From NCBI GenBank assembly GCA_024233935.1, contig JACKOY010000021.1, positions 8,968-72,967 of the forward strand: a DNA stretch of 64,000 nucleotides, in the 5' to 3' direction. Position 1 is the stretch's first letter. Each line of letters starts with the position of its first letter. Below, in pieces: positions 31,545 through 40,932 of the stretch. The DNA comes from Spirochaetales bacterium (lineage in GTDB: Bacteria > Spirochaetota > Leptospiria > Leptospirales > Leptonemataceae). The notes below the pieces were generated by a model that did not search any database, had not been told where the DNA came from, and saw nothing but the letters and a program-made list of their open reading frames with translations. A program made the translations under genes and the position numbers.

Positions 31545-34433
31545 TCAGAGCCTGTGAGTCAATTCCCAGGCGAAGTAAAGGCCCGGCTGCGGATGCACCG
31601 TGGGAAAGAAACTCCCGCTGGCGTCCCGAAAACCAGGATCGTAGATGGTCTGATCCAGCAGATTGAAGACCTTGAAATTGATGTCCATACCCGAAAGCGG
31701 CCAATCGGCCAGGCCCACCAGAAGATTCACGAGCAGGTAACCTGGCGTAGTCGGCTCCGGATTGGTCGCGATGTTAGCCCTTTCGCCCACCCAGTTGGCG
31801 CGCAGGTCAAAGCGGAAATGGTCGAACAGCATGAGGTTTGCGCCCAGGTTGAGTTTGTGCGTGGCCACGCGGGGCATACGGCCGTGATAACTTCCGCAGA
31901 CCTCTTCAATCTGCCCCAGGTTTGCAGACTGCAGCAGGCTGCGGCACACGGTTACACCTTCGATTACGACCGTACCCGGGGCGCGCCCATCATGGGCAAG
32001 CAGCCCCGGATCCCGCACGTCAAAGAGGATTGCATGCTGGTAGGAGTACCCAACATAGAAACGCAGGGGCTCCAGCGGGTGGGCTTCCATGGTGAAATCG
32101 AAGCCATCAACCTGGGCTTTGCCGGCATTCTGGAAACGACTCAGGTTGTCGTTGGCCTTACGGCCCGGACGATGTATGCCCGTGCCGGCCAGAAAGATAA
32201 TATCGCGCACGTAATTGTGGAACAGCGCCAGGTCGGTCTTGATCTCGGGCAGGGGCAGGAATGTAAGTCCGGCTTCCGTGGTTCGGATGCGTTCGGGTTC
32301 GAGGTTGCCGTTTGTGACCCGGCTCGTGGAAACGGAGTAAGACTCACGCACGGTGGGCACTCGAAAGGCTTCTCCATAGAGCAGGCGTGCTCGCCATCGC
32401 TCTCCCGGGTTGAAGACGATGCCCGCCCGGGGATTGGAGGCGGAAAAGCGACGCCGGGTCGGCTCGTGCGAAAAGTACAGACCACTCGGCGATTCCAGCT
32501 GACATCCCTGCAGTGCGGCGCTCGTTTCGCTTACGAAAGAGGCGTTGGCTCCACCCCCGGGTAAGACGGGTTCGTTGGTGCCGCAGAATTGCGGCGCATC
32601 GGAGCCACTGATCTCAAAGGCGTCGTAGCGGTAACCCAGCACGAGGCCGACTCCAGAAAACGCCCGCCAGTTGTGTTCCAGGTAGCCGGCGCGGTTGGTG
32701 ATGCGAAACTTGTTTCGGGGGTCCAGGTCCGGAGCGAGCGGCAGGCCCATGAGTTCAACACCGAAACGATTGTCGTAGCTCTGGCGGCGCGTGTTGTAGT
32801 TCCAGGCGTATTGGTCCACGTAGCTCAGACCAAAAGTCGTCTCCATGTATCTCGTCCAACGGACCGTGAGGGGGTTATCGACGGCTATTTCCCGGTCCGG
32901 CCTCCGATAGCGGGTGATGCGCACGGGCCCCAACAGGTCCCCGAAGGTCAGGTAATCCGCGTCGGTTCCGTCGGTAATGCTCGTGTCGCGGTAGCTGATC
33001 GTAAGCTCTTCGTGCAGCCGATCCCCGATGTCGGTCTTCAGGCGTCCGTAGTAGGTGCGCGTGTCGGCATTCCAGAAAGCGAAATTGGAATCATCAACGT
33101 ATGCAGCGCCGGTCGCGAACGTTCCCTGGCCGCTATGATCGCGTACGTGTCGGGCTCCCAATGAGAAGATGCCATAGGAGATCTTGAGGTCGGCCGCATA
33201 GTTGTTGTCCAGCCCGGACGCGGCGTAGCTGTCGGTCCAGTAATACATGGAGCGCGCCGGGCGTACGTCGCTTTGGTCATTTACGCGCTGCCCCGCCGTA
33301 TCAATCCAGTGTCCCGAAGCAATAATATCCAGGGAATGCTCGCCCAGATCAATGGCCCGACCAACGGTTGCGTAGGCGTTGGGCGCAGGACGACCAAAAG
33401 GCGGCTCATAGTACAGGCTGCCAAAGCCGTACTCCAGATAGTTGGCAACATCGGCCCCGTCCTTTGTAATGATGTTGATGACTCCGCTGAACGCGTTGGC
33501 GCCGTAGAGACTGGACGCCGGCCCATACAGGATCTCCACCCGCCGCACATTGTGCAGGCTGTACTTGTGCTTTATATACGCGTTTCCCTGAGAGATGTTG
33601 TTATCCGGTACGCCATCCACCAGAACGATCGTGCGAATCGTTTCTGGAGCATCCAGCCCACGCTGGTTGAAGGTTGTTCCATAAAGGCCCTGAAAGAATA
33701 TCAGGTCAAAGCCGGGTTGATCGCGTAACAGGTCTTCCAGGTAACGGTAGCCATGACGTCGGATGTCTGCTTCGCTTATGACCCGGATTGTGGCCGGGAT
33801 TTCTGCCGTCTGGCGAACCGTGCGACTGCCGACGCTCACCCGTTCTTCCCCCAGAATCTGAAAGACTTCCGAAGGCCCACCGGCTTCGGAGGCGGCAAGT
33901 CGAAAGGTGCCCGACCGGCCCGGCCCGGTGCCGAGCAAAAACTCATCCACGTTCTCCCGTCTTAACCTCAGATTTGGATTGGACAGCAAACGAAAGATCA
34001 ACTCATCCGCAAAGATCGAGACGGTCTCCGCATCCGAAAGCAGCTCCACGCCCACGCTGGCATCGTACTCACGAATACGCGCGAAATCCTCGCCATAGGT
34101 AAGTGCATCGAACAAACGGCCCTCGCCATCGAACAGAAGTCCGTGCAGGATCAGGGCCCCGGCCCGACGCTCGTAGTACACCTGGATACTGAGGTCGGAC
34201 TCGCCTTTATTCGCGGCACGGTCCAGACGCGATTCCCGAAGCAGGCGCTCCGTAACCGCTTGAGACAGGCGGTCTTCCACAGCTGCGTCGCGGGGCGTGG
34301 CGTGGGGACGGACTTCCTCGATGTAGGCGCGCCGGACCGAGAGTTCCTGAGCCGGCCCTTCTTCCGGCACAAGCACCGCGATGATAGCGAGGGCTAGAAA
34401 AAAGCCGGTTCGGTTCAGGGGCAGCGGACTCAT
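31545..34433 (-). CDS. TonB-dependent outer-membrane receptor with an extra N-terminal domain
   Basis: A 962-residue receptor for energised uptake. From ATG 34433 there is a signal peptide (FFLALAIIAVLVPEEGPAQ), then an unusual domain of about 160 residues (30-190) that is not a plug, then a TonB-box-like stretch near 196-205, the plug (EIPATIRVISEADIRRHGYRYLEDLL, RIVLVDGVP, RVEILYGPASSLYGANAFSGVINIITK) and the barrel, ending in VHPQPGLYFAWELTHRL. FNQRGLDAPETIRTIVLVDG and the TBDR-like LLYGEAFRVPTVRE support the family. Substrate unknown; iron, cobalamin and others remain open. No riboswitch-sized leader is present. Confidence 0.93.
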   Translation of the reverse strand: MSPLPLNRTGFFLALAIIAVLVPEEGPAQELSVRRAYIEEVRPHATPRDAAVEDRLSQAVTERLLRESRLDRAANKGESDLSIQVYYERRAGALILHGLLFDGEGRLFDALTYGEDFARIREYDASVGVELLSDAETVSIFADELIFRLLSNPNLRLRRENVDEFLLGTGPGRSGTFRLAASEAGGPSEVFQILGEERVSVGSRTVRQTAEIPATIRVISEADIRRHGYRYLEDLLRDQPGFDLIFFQGLYGTTFNQRGLDAPETIRTIVLVDGVPDNNISQGNAYIKHKYSLHNVRRVEILYGPASSLYGANAFSGVINIITKDGADVANYLEYGFGSLYYEPPFGRPAPNAYATVGRAIDLGEHSLDIIASGHWIDTAGQRVNDQSDVRPARSMYYWTDSYAASGLDNNYAADLKISYGIFSLGARHVRDHSGQGTFATGAAYVDDSNFAFWNADTRTYYGRLKTDIGDRLHEELTISYRDTSITDGTDADYLTFGDLLGPVRITRYRRPDREIAVDNPLTVRWTRYMETTFGLSYVDQYAWNYNTRRQSYDNRFGVELMGLPLAPDLDPRNKFRITNRAGYLEHNWRAFSGVGLVLGYRYDAFEISGSDAPQFCGTNEPVLPGGGANASFVSETSAALQGCQLESPSGLYFSHEPTRRRFSASNPRAGIVFNPGERWRARLLYGEAFRVPTVRESYSVSTSRVTNGNLEPERIRTTEAGLTFLPLPEIKTDLALFHNYVRDIIFLAGTGIHRPGRKANDNLSRFQNAGKAQVDGFDFTMEAHPLEPLRFYVGYSYQHAILFDVRDPGLLAHDGRAPGTVVIEGVTVCRSLLQSANLGQIEEVCGSYHGRMPRVATHKLNLGANLMLFDHFRFDLRANWVGERANIATNPEPTTPGYLLVNLLVGLADWPLSGMDINFKVFNLLDQTIYDPGFRDASGSFFPTVHPQPGLYFAWELTHRL

Positions 34434-34516
34434 AGAGGCTCGCCGAACCTGCGCCCGGCGGACCGAGTATGCACGACGGCCGGACGTTCGCAAAGCAGGA
34501 AAAATTGCGGGGCGGG

Positions 34517-35704
34517 TTATGGTGCGGTTACACGCAGGGCCCGCACCACCAGGCCCGTTCCGGCCTCTTCCCGCAAGAGACCAAATACTTCGATCGGGCC
34601 CTCTTCGGGAACCTGATCCAGCGCCTGCTCGGAACGCCGGGCGTCATCGACGCTGTAAAGCACGATCACGCGGCGGTCTGGAACCGGTCCGGCTTCGGGT
34701 CCCGGACGAAAGTCAAAACGCAAGACGCCCTCGCTACGAGTTGCATTCTCCGCCGTGCCGGTCCAGAGCACCTGGGCCCCCCGATACAGGTAAGGCTCCT
34801 CAACCAGTTCGCGCACGGAGATCGGGTCGCGAAAATCAGAGTACGGGGCCGTCGGTATGGAATCGCGCAGGAGGCGGGCGCGCTCTTTAATTTCGAAACT
34901 TGCGTTGGAGAGTTCCAGCCGACCCAGAAGAAACCGGGCCTGGTTTACGAGTCCTGCTCCGATCTTCTCGCGGGCATTGCGGTAATCGTCGAGGGCAGCC
35001 TCCCGGTCAGGATACGTGAAACGCGGCGGCTCATCTTCAAAGCGATCGGGATCGGTTACCGTGCCACCGCTGGGCGCCCTGGGAAGTTCTTCCAGCAGTC
35101 CGGCATAGGGATCGGGACGAAGCAGCTCCAAAAGGCGGGTACCCAAAAAGACGGCGCCCAGGCCCGCAAGGCCCAGCAAAATCAGCACGAGAACCAGACG
35201 ACGGTAGGCATCCCGAATCCGGGGCCGTTTTGTGCGGCGCGGTTTTTCGGGTGCGGATGCGACATCCAGAGGGGCCAGAGGAACGTAGCGAGTAAAATTG
35301 GATGGGTCGCGCACCTCTCGCAGCACCTCGGCTTCGCCCCGCTTCAGGCGTTCGATGAGTTCATCGGCAAAGGTTTCGCCGGGATCGGCCTGCACGATGC
35401 GCGTCCAGCTGAGCAACGCCCGATCCAGACGGCGGCGGTGGATCTCGACGTAACCGGTGAGGTACATGTGAGAGGCGTCGAAATCACTCGCCCGTCCGTG
35501 TTCCGATACCCATTCCTCGGCCTGCAAAACGTGTCCCAGGCCAAACAGAGCACAGGCGCCGGCGTAAAGAACGCGGGCCGGCGTACGTTCCCGCAAAGTC
35601 TGCCGGATGCCCGCGGCGCGGTCGTAGGCGTCGTTGTAGCGCCCTTCAAAAAGGGCCCGGCGCAAATACGCCAGGTCGTTGCCTGTTGCCACCGTCTCAC
35701 TCAT
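34517..35704 (-). CDS. TPR-like membrane-anchored protein
   Basis: A 395-residue protein from ATG 35704 (MSETVATG). Residues 1-150 are helical with TPR-like pairs (LRRALFEGRYNDAYDRAAGI, VLYAGACALFGLGHVLQAEEW, GYVEIHRRRLDRALLSWTRIVQADPG). One membrane helix follows at about 185-210 (LVLVLILLGLAGLGAVFLGTRL), so the N-terminal part is probably cytoplasmic. The C-terminal domain (about 290-395) is beta-rich with LYRGAQVLWTGTAENATRSEG and RRVIVLYSVDDA, resembling an OB or similar fold. Function unknown. It overlaps aroB by 8 bases and is probably translated with it. Confidence 0.72.
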   Translation of the reverse strand: MSETVATGNDLAYLRRALFEGRYNDAYDRAAGIRQTLRERTPARVLYAGACALFGLGHVLQAEEWVSEHGRASDFDASHMYLTGYVEIHRRRLDRALLSWTRIVQADPGETFADELIERLKRGEAEVLREVRDPSNFTRYVPLAPLDVASAPEKPRRTKRPRIRDAYRRLVLVLILLGLAGLGAVFLGTRLLELLRPDPYAGLLEELPRAPSGGTVTDPDRFEDEPPRFTYPDREAALDDYRNAREKIGAGLVNQARFLLGRLELSNASFEIKERARLLRDSIPTAPYSDFRDPISVRELVEEPYLYRGAQVLWTGTAENATRSEGVLRFDFRPGPEAGPVPDRRVIVLYSVDDARRSEQALDQVPEEGPIEVFGLLREEAGTGLVVRALRVTAP

Positions 35705-36818
35705 GGGCGCCGAATCGCTCGGCCTGTTCGCTCCAGGCCTGCTGGAATTGTTCTTCCGAAACGTCCTGTCCAAAAATGGGTCGGCCCCGCCTTTCCAGCA
35801 ACACGAACTTCGGCACACCGGCGACGGTCTTCTTGTCAAAGCGCATGTGTTCGAGCAACTCAGCCGCGCTCAGCCCGGCCGTATCCCGCGGCAAGGCGAA
35901 GGACTCCATGGCAGCCAACAAATCTTCCGTCTCGCCCGGAGGCAGGCCCAGGACATCCCGCGAAAGCAAGAGCATTGTGGCCAGGCCGCGACTGACCGCC
36001 GCCCCGTGCGAGAAGCGGCGATGGGCCGTGGCCGACTCGATTGCATGCGCGGTGGTGTGCCCCAGGTTCAGAACTGCGCGCAGGCCGTTCTCACGAACGT
36101 CCTGCTCGACGACCCCTGCTTTGACGGCTACCGAATCGAGCACGGCGGCCCGCAGTTCCGGTGAATCCGCGGTGCGCAGCCTCCCGACCGAAGCACGAAG
36201 ATTGGTCAGCACGCGCCCGCTTTCTTCGATCAATCCGTGCTTGAACATCTCTGCCAGTCCACAAATCCACTCGGACTCGGGGAGGCTCGCAAGCAAACTC
36301 TGATTGAAGTACACAAAGACCGGCTGGTAAAAGGCCCCGACCATGTTCTTTCCGCCGTCCACGTTTACGGCGACCTTGCCTCCCACGCTCGAATCTACAG
36401 CCGCAAGCAGCGTGGTTGGCAATTGGGCAAAACGCACGCCGCGCAGGATTGTCGCGGCAACAAATCCGGCCAGGTCCCCGACTACTCCGCCCCCCAGCGC
36501 CAGGATGAGCGAATTGCGATCAATGCCGGCCCGGATCAACTGGTTAAAGATCGGACCCAGGACATTAATATGTTTGGCCGCTTCCCCCTGGCCGATCCGC
36601 ACGATCCGCTCGGGCGGTAGAGCCAGTCCGCTGCCTTTCAAGAAGGAATCTTCGATGGATTCCAGACCCAGCTGCGTAATCAAAAATACCGAAGAGGCTT
36701 TGCACCTGCTGATTGTGCCGGCACTTAAAAGCCGGTTCCAACCGGTGGAAACTTCGAACTCATAGGGCGCCGCGCCCGGCGGTGCCAGAGTCAACGTGCT
36801 GACTCCAGCCTCACTCAC
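35697..36818 (-). CDS. aroB: 3-dehydroquinate synthase
   Basis: Second step of the shikimate pathway: converts DAHP to 3-dehydroquinate with NAD+ and a divalent metal. Family blocks are LALGGGVVGDLAGFVAATILRG, PTTLLAAVDSSVGGKVAVN, NMVGAFYQP, metal ligand region CGLAEMFKHGLI and LNLGHTTAHAIE, and SHGAAVSRGLA. I chose GTG 36818 (373 residues) because GGGAG lies just upstream and the overlapping longer frame duplicates the rnc C-terminus. It overlaps rnc by 8 bases and the TPR-like gene by 8 bases, a compact acpP-rnc-aroB-TPR run. Confidence 0.95.
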   Translation of the reverse strand: MSEAGVSTLTLAPPGAAPYEFEVSTGWNRLLSAGTISRCKASSVFLITQLGLESIEDSFLKGSGLALPPERIVRIGQGEAAKHINVLGPIFNQLIRAGIDRNSLILALGGGVVGDLAGFVAATILRGVRFAQLPTTLLAAVDSSVGGKVAVNVDGGKNMVGAFYQPVFVYFNQSLLASLPESEWICGLAEMFKHGLIEESGRVLTNLRASVGRLRTADSPELRAAVLDSVAVKAGVVEQDVRENGLRAVLNLGHTTAHAIESATAHRRFSHGAAVSRGLATMLLLSRDVLGLPPGETEDLLAAMESFALPRDTAGLSAAELLEHMRFDKKTVAGVPKFVLLERRGRPIFGQDVSEEQFQQAWSEQAERFGAHE

Positions 36819-37608
36819 TGGGTTTCTCCCGGACGCCGGTGTCACGGCCGGCTTTGAATGTGGACAGCGCCTTCGCGGCCGCTTCCTGTTCGGCTCGCTT
36901 TCGGGAGCGGCCAACGCCGCGCGCCAGCTCGCGGCCTTCGATGCTGACACGGACCACAAACTCGCGACGATGGTCCGGGCCACTCTCCGAAATCAATTCG
37001 TAATCCGGCAGACTGTGAAACAGTTTTTGGGTGCGTTCCTGTAGTATGGATTTCGGGTCGGCGGCGATCGCCGGATCGTCCAGCTCTTCCATGGGACCGG
37101 ACAGGTGGGCAAGAACGAATTCGCGCACGGCCTTCAAGCCGCGATCGAGATAGATGGCAGCCAGCAACGCCTCAAAAGCGTCGGCCAGATTGGAAGGCCG
37201 ACGGCGCCCGCCACTGCCCTCTTCACCACGCCCGAGACGCAACACGGCCCCGAGTCCCAGCTTGAGGGCAATCTCTGCCAGACTGTCCTCGGAAACCGCC
37301 ACGGATTTGATGCGTGCGAGACGACCCTCTCCGTAACCGGGATACCTCTGAAACAGATGCTCATTGACAACCAGACCGAGCACGGAGTCGCCCAAATATT
37401 CAAGCCGTTGGTTGTCGCGGTAGCCTTCGGCTTTGCGCTCGTTGGCAAAGGAGGGATGAGTCAGAGCCTGATCGAGCAGAGCAAGATCCCGCAGGTTTAA
37501 GGACAGGCGCCGCATGAACACGCGCAGCTCCTTTGAGCGTTCAGCGTCTACGATGCTCGTCACGCGCTTTCGGCCTGACCTTTCGGACTCTGGCTCGCGG
37601 CGCGGCAC
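36811..37608 (-). CDS. rnc: Ribonuclease III
   Basis: Dimeric double-strand RNA endonuclease for rRNA and mRNA processing. The signature NQRLEYLGDSVLGLVVNEHLF carries the catalytic Glu/Asp pair, LADAFEALLAAIYLDRGL the second acidic site, and the C-terminal dsRNA-binding domain starts at DPKSILQERTQKLFH and ends with RKRAEQEAAAKAL. The 265 residues include an N-terminal extension of about 20. GTG 37608 is used as the start, without a clear Shine-Dalgarno; GTG within RKRVTSIVDAE is possible. It follows acpP by 138 bases containing a GCCGGC...GCCGGC hairpin. Confidence 0.95.
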   Translation of the reverse strand: MPRREPESERSGRKRVTSIVDAERSKELRVFMRRLSLNLRDLALLDQALTHPSFANERKAEGYRDNQRLEYLGDSVLGLVVNEHLFQRYPGYGEGRLARIKSVAVSEDSLAEIALKLGLGAVLRLGRGEEGSGGRRRPSNLADAFEALLAAIYLDRGLKAVREFVLAHLSGPMEELDDPAIAADPKSILQERTQKLFHSLPDYELISESGPDHRREFVVRVSIEGRELARGVGRSRKRAEQEAAAKALSTFKAGRDTGVREKPSE

Positions 37609-37746
37609 TGGCTTTACGTAAAGTCCCCTGGGGGGAAATAGGCTCTCAGTTGGTGATGGGGGGCCGGCGACAGCCGGCGGAGGGGAAAACGAAACTCTGG
37701 CAGCCGCCCGATCGCGTTTGCGACCGTTCGACCGCCAGAGAAGTCC

Positions 37747-37980
37747 TCAGGATGAGTGCTCGTCGATGTACTTAGAAACGTCACCAACTGTCTGAATTTT
37801 TTCAGCATCTTCATCAGAGATTTCGATGCCAAACTCTTCCTCCAGAGCCATAACCAGCTCGACGGTGTCGAGTGAGTCTGCTCCGAGATCGTCGATAAAG
37901 TGCGCTTCCGGAGTCACTTCGGACTCATCCACGCCCAACTGCTCAACGATGATGGACTTTACTTTTTCAAAATCAGCCAT
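37747..37980 (-). CDS. acpP: Acyl carrier protein
   Basis: A 77-residue acidic four-helix carrier for fatty acid and lipid A acyl chains. The phosphopantetheine site is Ser36 in DDLGADSLDTVELVMALE, and the flanking helices (VKSIIVEQLGVDESEVTP; EISDEDAEKIQTVGDVSKYI) are standard. The ATG at 37980 has GGAG 9 bases upstream. It lies directly upstream of rnc on the same strand, an arrangement seen in many bacteria, and is divergent from the cyclase gene across a 320-base control region. Confidence 0.98.
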   Translation of the reverse strand: MADFEKVKSIIVEQLGVDESEVTPEAHFIDDLGADSLDTVELVMALEEEFGIEISDEDAEKIQTVGDVSKYIDEHSS

Positions 37981-38090
37981 AGTATTTCTCCAATCCGTAG
38001 AAGTGAGAGAGTATTGATGTAGTGCACGATTGTCTCGGCACGACTGGCGCAACCTGTCCAGGCAGTCTTTACGACGCAAGTGGAAAAAAG

Positions 38091-38118
38091 GAAAAAAAAC
38101 GCGGGGCCGTTTTTTTTC
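38091..38118. repeat. A8/T8 perfect inverted repeat
   Basis: GAAAAAAAACG (38091-38101), 6-base loop, CGTTTTTTTTC (38108-38118). It has A and T tracts flanking a GC core, like a bidirectional terminator, but lies between divergent genes. It merges into further GC-rich palindromes that could pair alternatively (GGGCCG with CGGCCC around the T8). Confidence 0.6.
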
Positions 38119-38198
38119 GGCCCGGGGCCCCGGCCGCACCCGGGGCCGCTTCCCGGGCTCAGCGGGAGGTCGAAAAAGCACCCCGACCCGTATTTTTA

Positions 38199-38227
38199 TT
38201 GAAGCGAAGCAATCCGATCCTTATAAC
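38199..38227 (+). promoter_or_regulatory. Sigma70-type promoter for the cyclase operon
   Basis: TTGAAG (38199-38204), a spacer of exactly 17 bases, then TATAAC (38222-38227, five of six to consensus). Predicted start near 38234, leaving a leader of about 65 bases before the ATG at 38301. Pattern match; no experimental support in view. Confidence 0.5.
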
Positions 38228-38300
38228 AATGCCTGCCATGGGCGGGCAAACGGCTTAGGCCTGCAGGTCACCCCTATGGGGGCCACGGGCCGGGGGTTTT

Positions 38301-40895
38301 ATGATCCGGGAACGAATTGGATTCAAGAATGCGCATTCGCTCATATTTCGGGCGGAGCTGGATGAACTCCTGCAGAGGTCCGACGACCGCGACTCGCTTC
38401 AGGAACGCGCCCATGAATGGAAAGAGCAGTCCATTGGGGCCGTCTTCCTGCTGGCCACCGAGGAGACGGCCGAGGATAGCGCGCGGCTGCGCTCCATTCG
38501 GGAGGCTCTGGAATCCGAAGGCCTGGGCCGGGTCGAGACGGTACCCTTTCCTCTCGCCAGCGAGGGAGACTTTGAGGAGGTGCGTCGGGTTTGCCGCCGC
38601 ATCCAACACCTGGTAAAAGAACAGGACTGTCTTTTTCTTTCTCAGAAAGATCACGAAGCCGAAACGGAGCTTTTCGCTTCGATGTTTATGCTTACGCTCA
38701 AGTCGATGCGTTCGATCGACCCGGAGTACGCGATCCGCTATGTAACCGGGCGCAAGGCGGCCGGGTCGGACGACGACACGGTTCATCGTTTTAAGAGTTT
38801 TCTGGATCCCAACTATTCCGTGCCGGAGACCAGCGCGTCGGACCTCGGCCGCAGCGTGGACGAGGCGATCGTGGCCAGCGAGACCCGTCCCCCCGCCGCA
38901 CCGGACGGAAACGGCAAACATGCGGCGACGGTCGTGGCCAAACCGGTCAGTGCGGCCACGGTGGCCAGGGAAGCCAGCGAGGTCGGGGCCACTCCGGCGG
39001 TAGCTCAGAGAAGTCCGGTACCCTCGGAAGCGCCGCCACCGCTCGAAGACTTCAAACAATCGCGGGTAAACATCCGCGTGAAACTGCTGGGAATCATTAC
39101 GGGCATTATCATCGCTTCGCTCGTAACGATGATCTTTCTGGCTTCGGGTTTCTTCCGGGAGGACTCCGTCACGCGCATTCAGGAGAACAACCTGAACACA
39201 GCGCAGATTATCAGTCAGCGGGTTGAAGCGGAGCTGCAGAACATCGGCTACAAATCCGCGCTGACCGCGCTGACTCTGGATCAGGGGGTGCTTACCGCCG
39301 ACAAGACCGCGCTTTTTACGCGGGTCTTTTTCCAGAATAACAAAGATTTTATTTACCTGGGCGTCGCCGATCGAGCCGGAGATCAACTGGCCTTCCGACG
39401 CGACCTTTACAACCCGGATACCATGGAAAGCTACGGATTAACGCGCGAAAACATACGCGAACTCCACGAGTCCAATCGCGAAGCGTTCCTGGCTTCCTTC
39501 AACGGGGCGTACGTCGTTCACAACGCGTCTCAGGGAGAGATCCCGCTGATCGGAATCAGTCTGCCGCTTGGCGACGTTACGCGCAATTCAATCATCGTTG
39601 TGTACCTGGAACCGGCCGGTTTCTTGAAGACCTTTTCTCTGGGCGGCATCCGAACGGTTTTCATGGTTGATGATCAGGGCGACATCATCGCCCATCCGGA
39701 GTCCGCCATCGTACTTGCCCGGCAGAACATGCTCGATGTGCCCATCGTGAGCCAGATGCTCGAAGCGACCCAGGACAACGGGCTTTCCAGCTACGAGCAC
39801 GATGACGTGGCCTATATGGGTTCGTACCAGAAGCTGGCCCTCGGCGGACTGGGCATCGTTTCGACCGTGCCTCAGGATCAGGCGCTTGCGGCGGTGCAGA
39901 AGATCGCCGTTACGAACCTTCTGATTTTAGGAATCGTCATTGTTGTGGCCTTTCTGATTGTGTACTTCTTCTCAAAAACCATCACGGTTCCGATTCTGGA
40001 CCTGGTCGGGGCCACACGAAAAATCGAACAGGGTGATTACAGCGTCAATATTGCGCCTACCACCCGGGATGAGATCGGTCGCCTGACGCACTCCTTTGCT
40101 TCCATGGCCGGAGGCCTCGCCGAACGCGAACGCATCAAAGACGCCATGGTCAAGTTTGTCAACAAGCAGGTCGCGGAATTGGCCCTGAAGGGCGAAATCA
40201 AGCTCGGTGGTGAAGAGAAAGAAGTGGCCGTATTCTTTTCTGACCTGCGCGGCTTTACGGCCATGTCCGAGGGCATGACTCCGGAAGAAGTGGTCGGTTA
40301 TCTGAACGAATACTTCACCGGGATGGTGGATTGCGTAAACAAGACACACGGGATTGTCGACAAGTTCATCGGCGACGCGGTGATGGCCCACTGGGGCGCC
40401 TTCGGTTCGGTCGGAAACGACACCGAAAACGCCATCAACGGGGCGCTGATGATGCGTCGTTCCATTATCGAATTCAACGAACGCGGAGCCGGCGAGCGAC
40501 CTTTCGCGAAAATGGGCTGCGGCATCAACACCGGTCCCGTGGTTTCCGGCCAGATCGGGTCCGAAGAGCGCTTTGAATTTACCGTGATCGGCGACGCTGT
40601 AAACCTGGCGTCGCGCATCGAGGCTTTGAACAAACCCTTCGGTACCGACGTTTTGATCTCCCAGGATTCCTATGATAAGGTGAAGGACATCTTCAAGGTG
40701 GAGGCCATGCCTTCCATCAAGGTAAAGGGAAAGACCGAGCCCCAGGTGATCTACGCCGTGATTGGCCGTTTCGACGATCCGGACTGCCCCGAAAACATGG
40801 ACCAGGTGCGCGAAATGCTGGGTATCGAGTTCGATCGCACAAAGACGGTCGATCCCGACGCCAAAGAGGAAAAATTCCAGGTCATCGAAGGCTGA
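38301..40895 (+). CDS. Membrane class III adenylyl/guanylyl cyclase with extracytoplasmic sensor and HAMP
   Basis: An 864-residue sensor cyclase making cAMP (or cGMP). It has an N-terminal soluble part of about 250 residues that I do not recognise, a membrane helix at about 261-283, a periplasmic Cache-like sensor (about 290-530, with FIYLGVADRAGDQLAFRRDLYN and FMVDDQGDIIAHPES), a second helix near 535-557, HAMP (SKTITVPILDLVGATRKIEQGDYSV), and the cyclase domain with metal Asp in FSDLRGFT (about 645) and FIGDAVMAHWG, Lys before the latter, and FTVIGDAVNLASRIE with the Asn/Arg pair. The Lys and Thr at specificity positions fit adenylyl cyclase. The FecR gene follows after 37 bases. Confidence 0.93.
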   Translation: MIRERIGFKNAHSLIFRAELDELLQRSDDRDSLQERAHEWKEQSIGAVFLLATEETAEDSARLRSIREALESEGLGRVETVPFPLASEGDFEEVRRVCRRIQHLVKEQDCLFLSQKDHEAETELFASMFMLTLKSMRSIDPEYAIRYVTGRKAAGSDDDTVHRFKSFLDPNYSVPETSASDLGRSVDEAIVASETRPPAAPDGNGKHAATVVAKPVSAATVAREASEVGATPAVAQRSPVPSEAPPPLEDFKQSRVNIRVKLLGIITGIIIASLVTMIFLASGFFREDSVTRIQENNLNTAQIISQRVEAELQNIGYKSALTALTLDQGVLTADKTALFTRVFFQNNKDFIYLGVADRAGDQLAFRRDLYNPDTMESYGLTRENIRELHESNREAFLASFNGAYVVHNASQGEIPLIGISLPLGDVTRNSIIVVYLEPAGFLKTFSLGGIRTVFMVDDQGDIIAHPESAIVLARQNMLDVPIVSQMLEATQDNGLSSYEHDDVAYMGSYQKLALGGLGIVSTVPQDQALAAVQKIAVTNLLILGIVIVVAFLIVYFFSKTITVPILDLVGATRKIEQGDYSVNIAPTTRDEIGRLTHSFASMAGGLAERERIKDAMVKFVNKQVAELALKGEIKLGGEEKEVAVFFSDLRGFTAMSEGMTPEEVVGYLNEYFTGMVDCVNKTHGIVDKFIGDAVMAHWGAFGSVGNDTENAINGALMMRRSIIEFNERGAGERPFAKMGCGINTGPVVSGQIGSEERFEFTVIGDAVNLASRIEALNKPFGTDVLISQDSYDKVKDIFKVEAMPSIKVKGKTEPQVIYAVIGRFDDPDCPENMDQVREMLGIEFDRTKTVDPDAKEEKFQVIEG

Positions 40896-40932
40896 ACCCG
40901 ACTCGCGGTCGGACAGTCCAACCCCATACTAT

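Larger units (their letters stand above)
37981..38300. other. 320-base divergent intergenic region, acpP / membrane cyclase
   Basis: No gene is supported here. It holds the acpP ribosome binding site (GGAG near 37991), an A8/T8 palindrome at 38091-38118, a run of GC-rich palindromes between about 38117 and 38165 (GGCCCGGGGCC and CCCGGGGCC-type), and a sigma70-like promoter for the cyclase at 38199-38227. The ATG of the cyclase follows at 38301 without a strong Shine-Dalgarno. Confidence 0.6.

Noticed and set aside
34434..34516. Possible riboswitch or Fur-type operator before the TonB-dependent receptor
   Set aside because: The 83-base gap shows no riboswitch core and no convincing Fur-like dyad.
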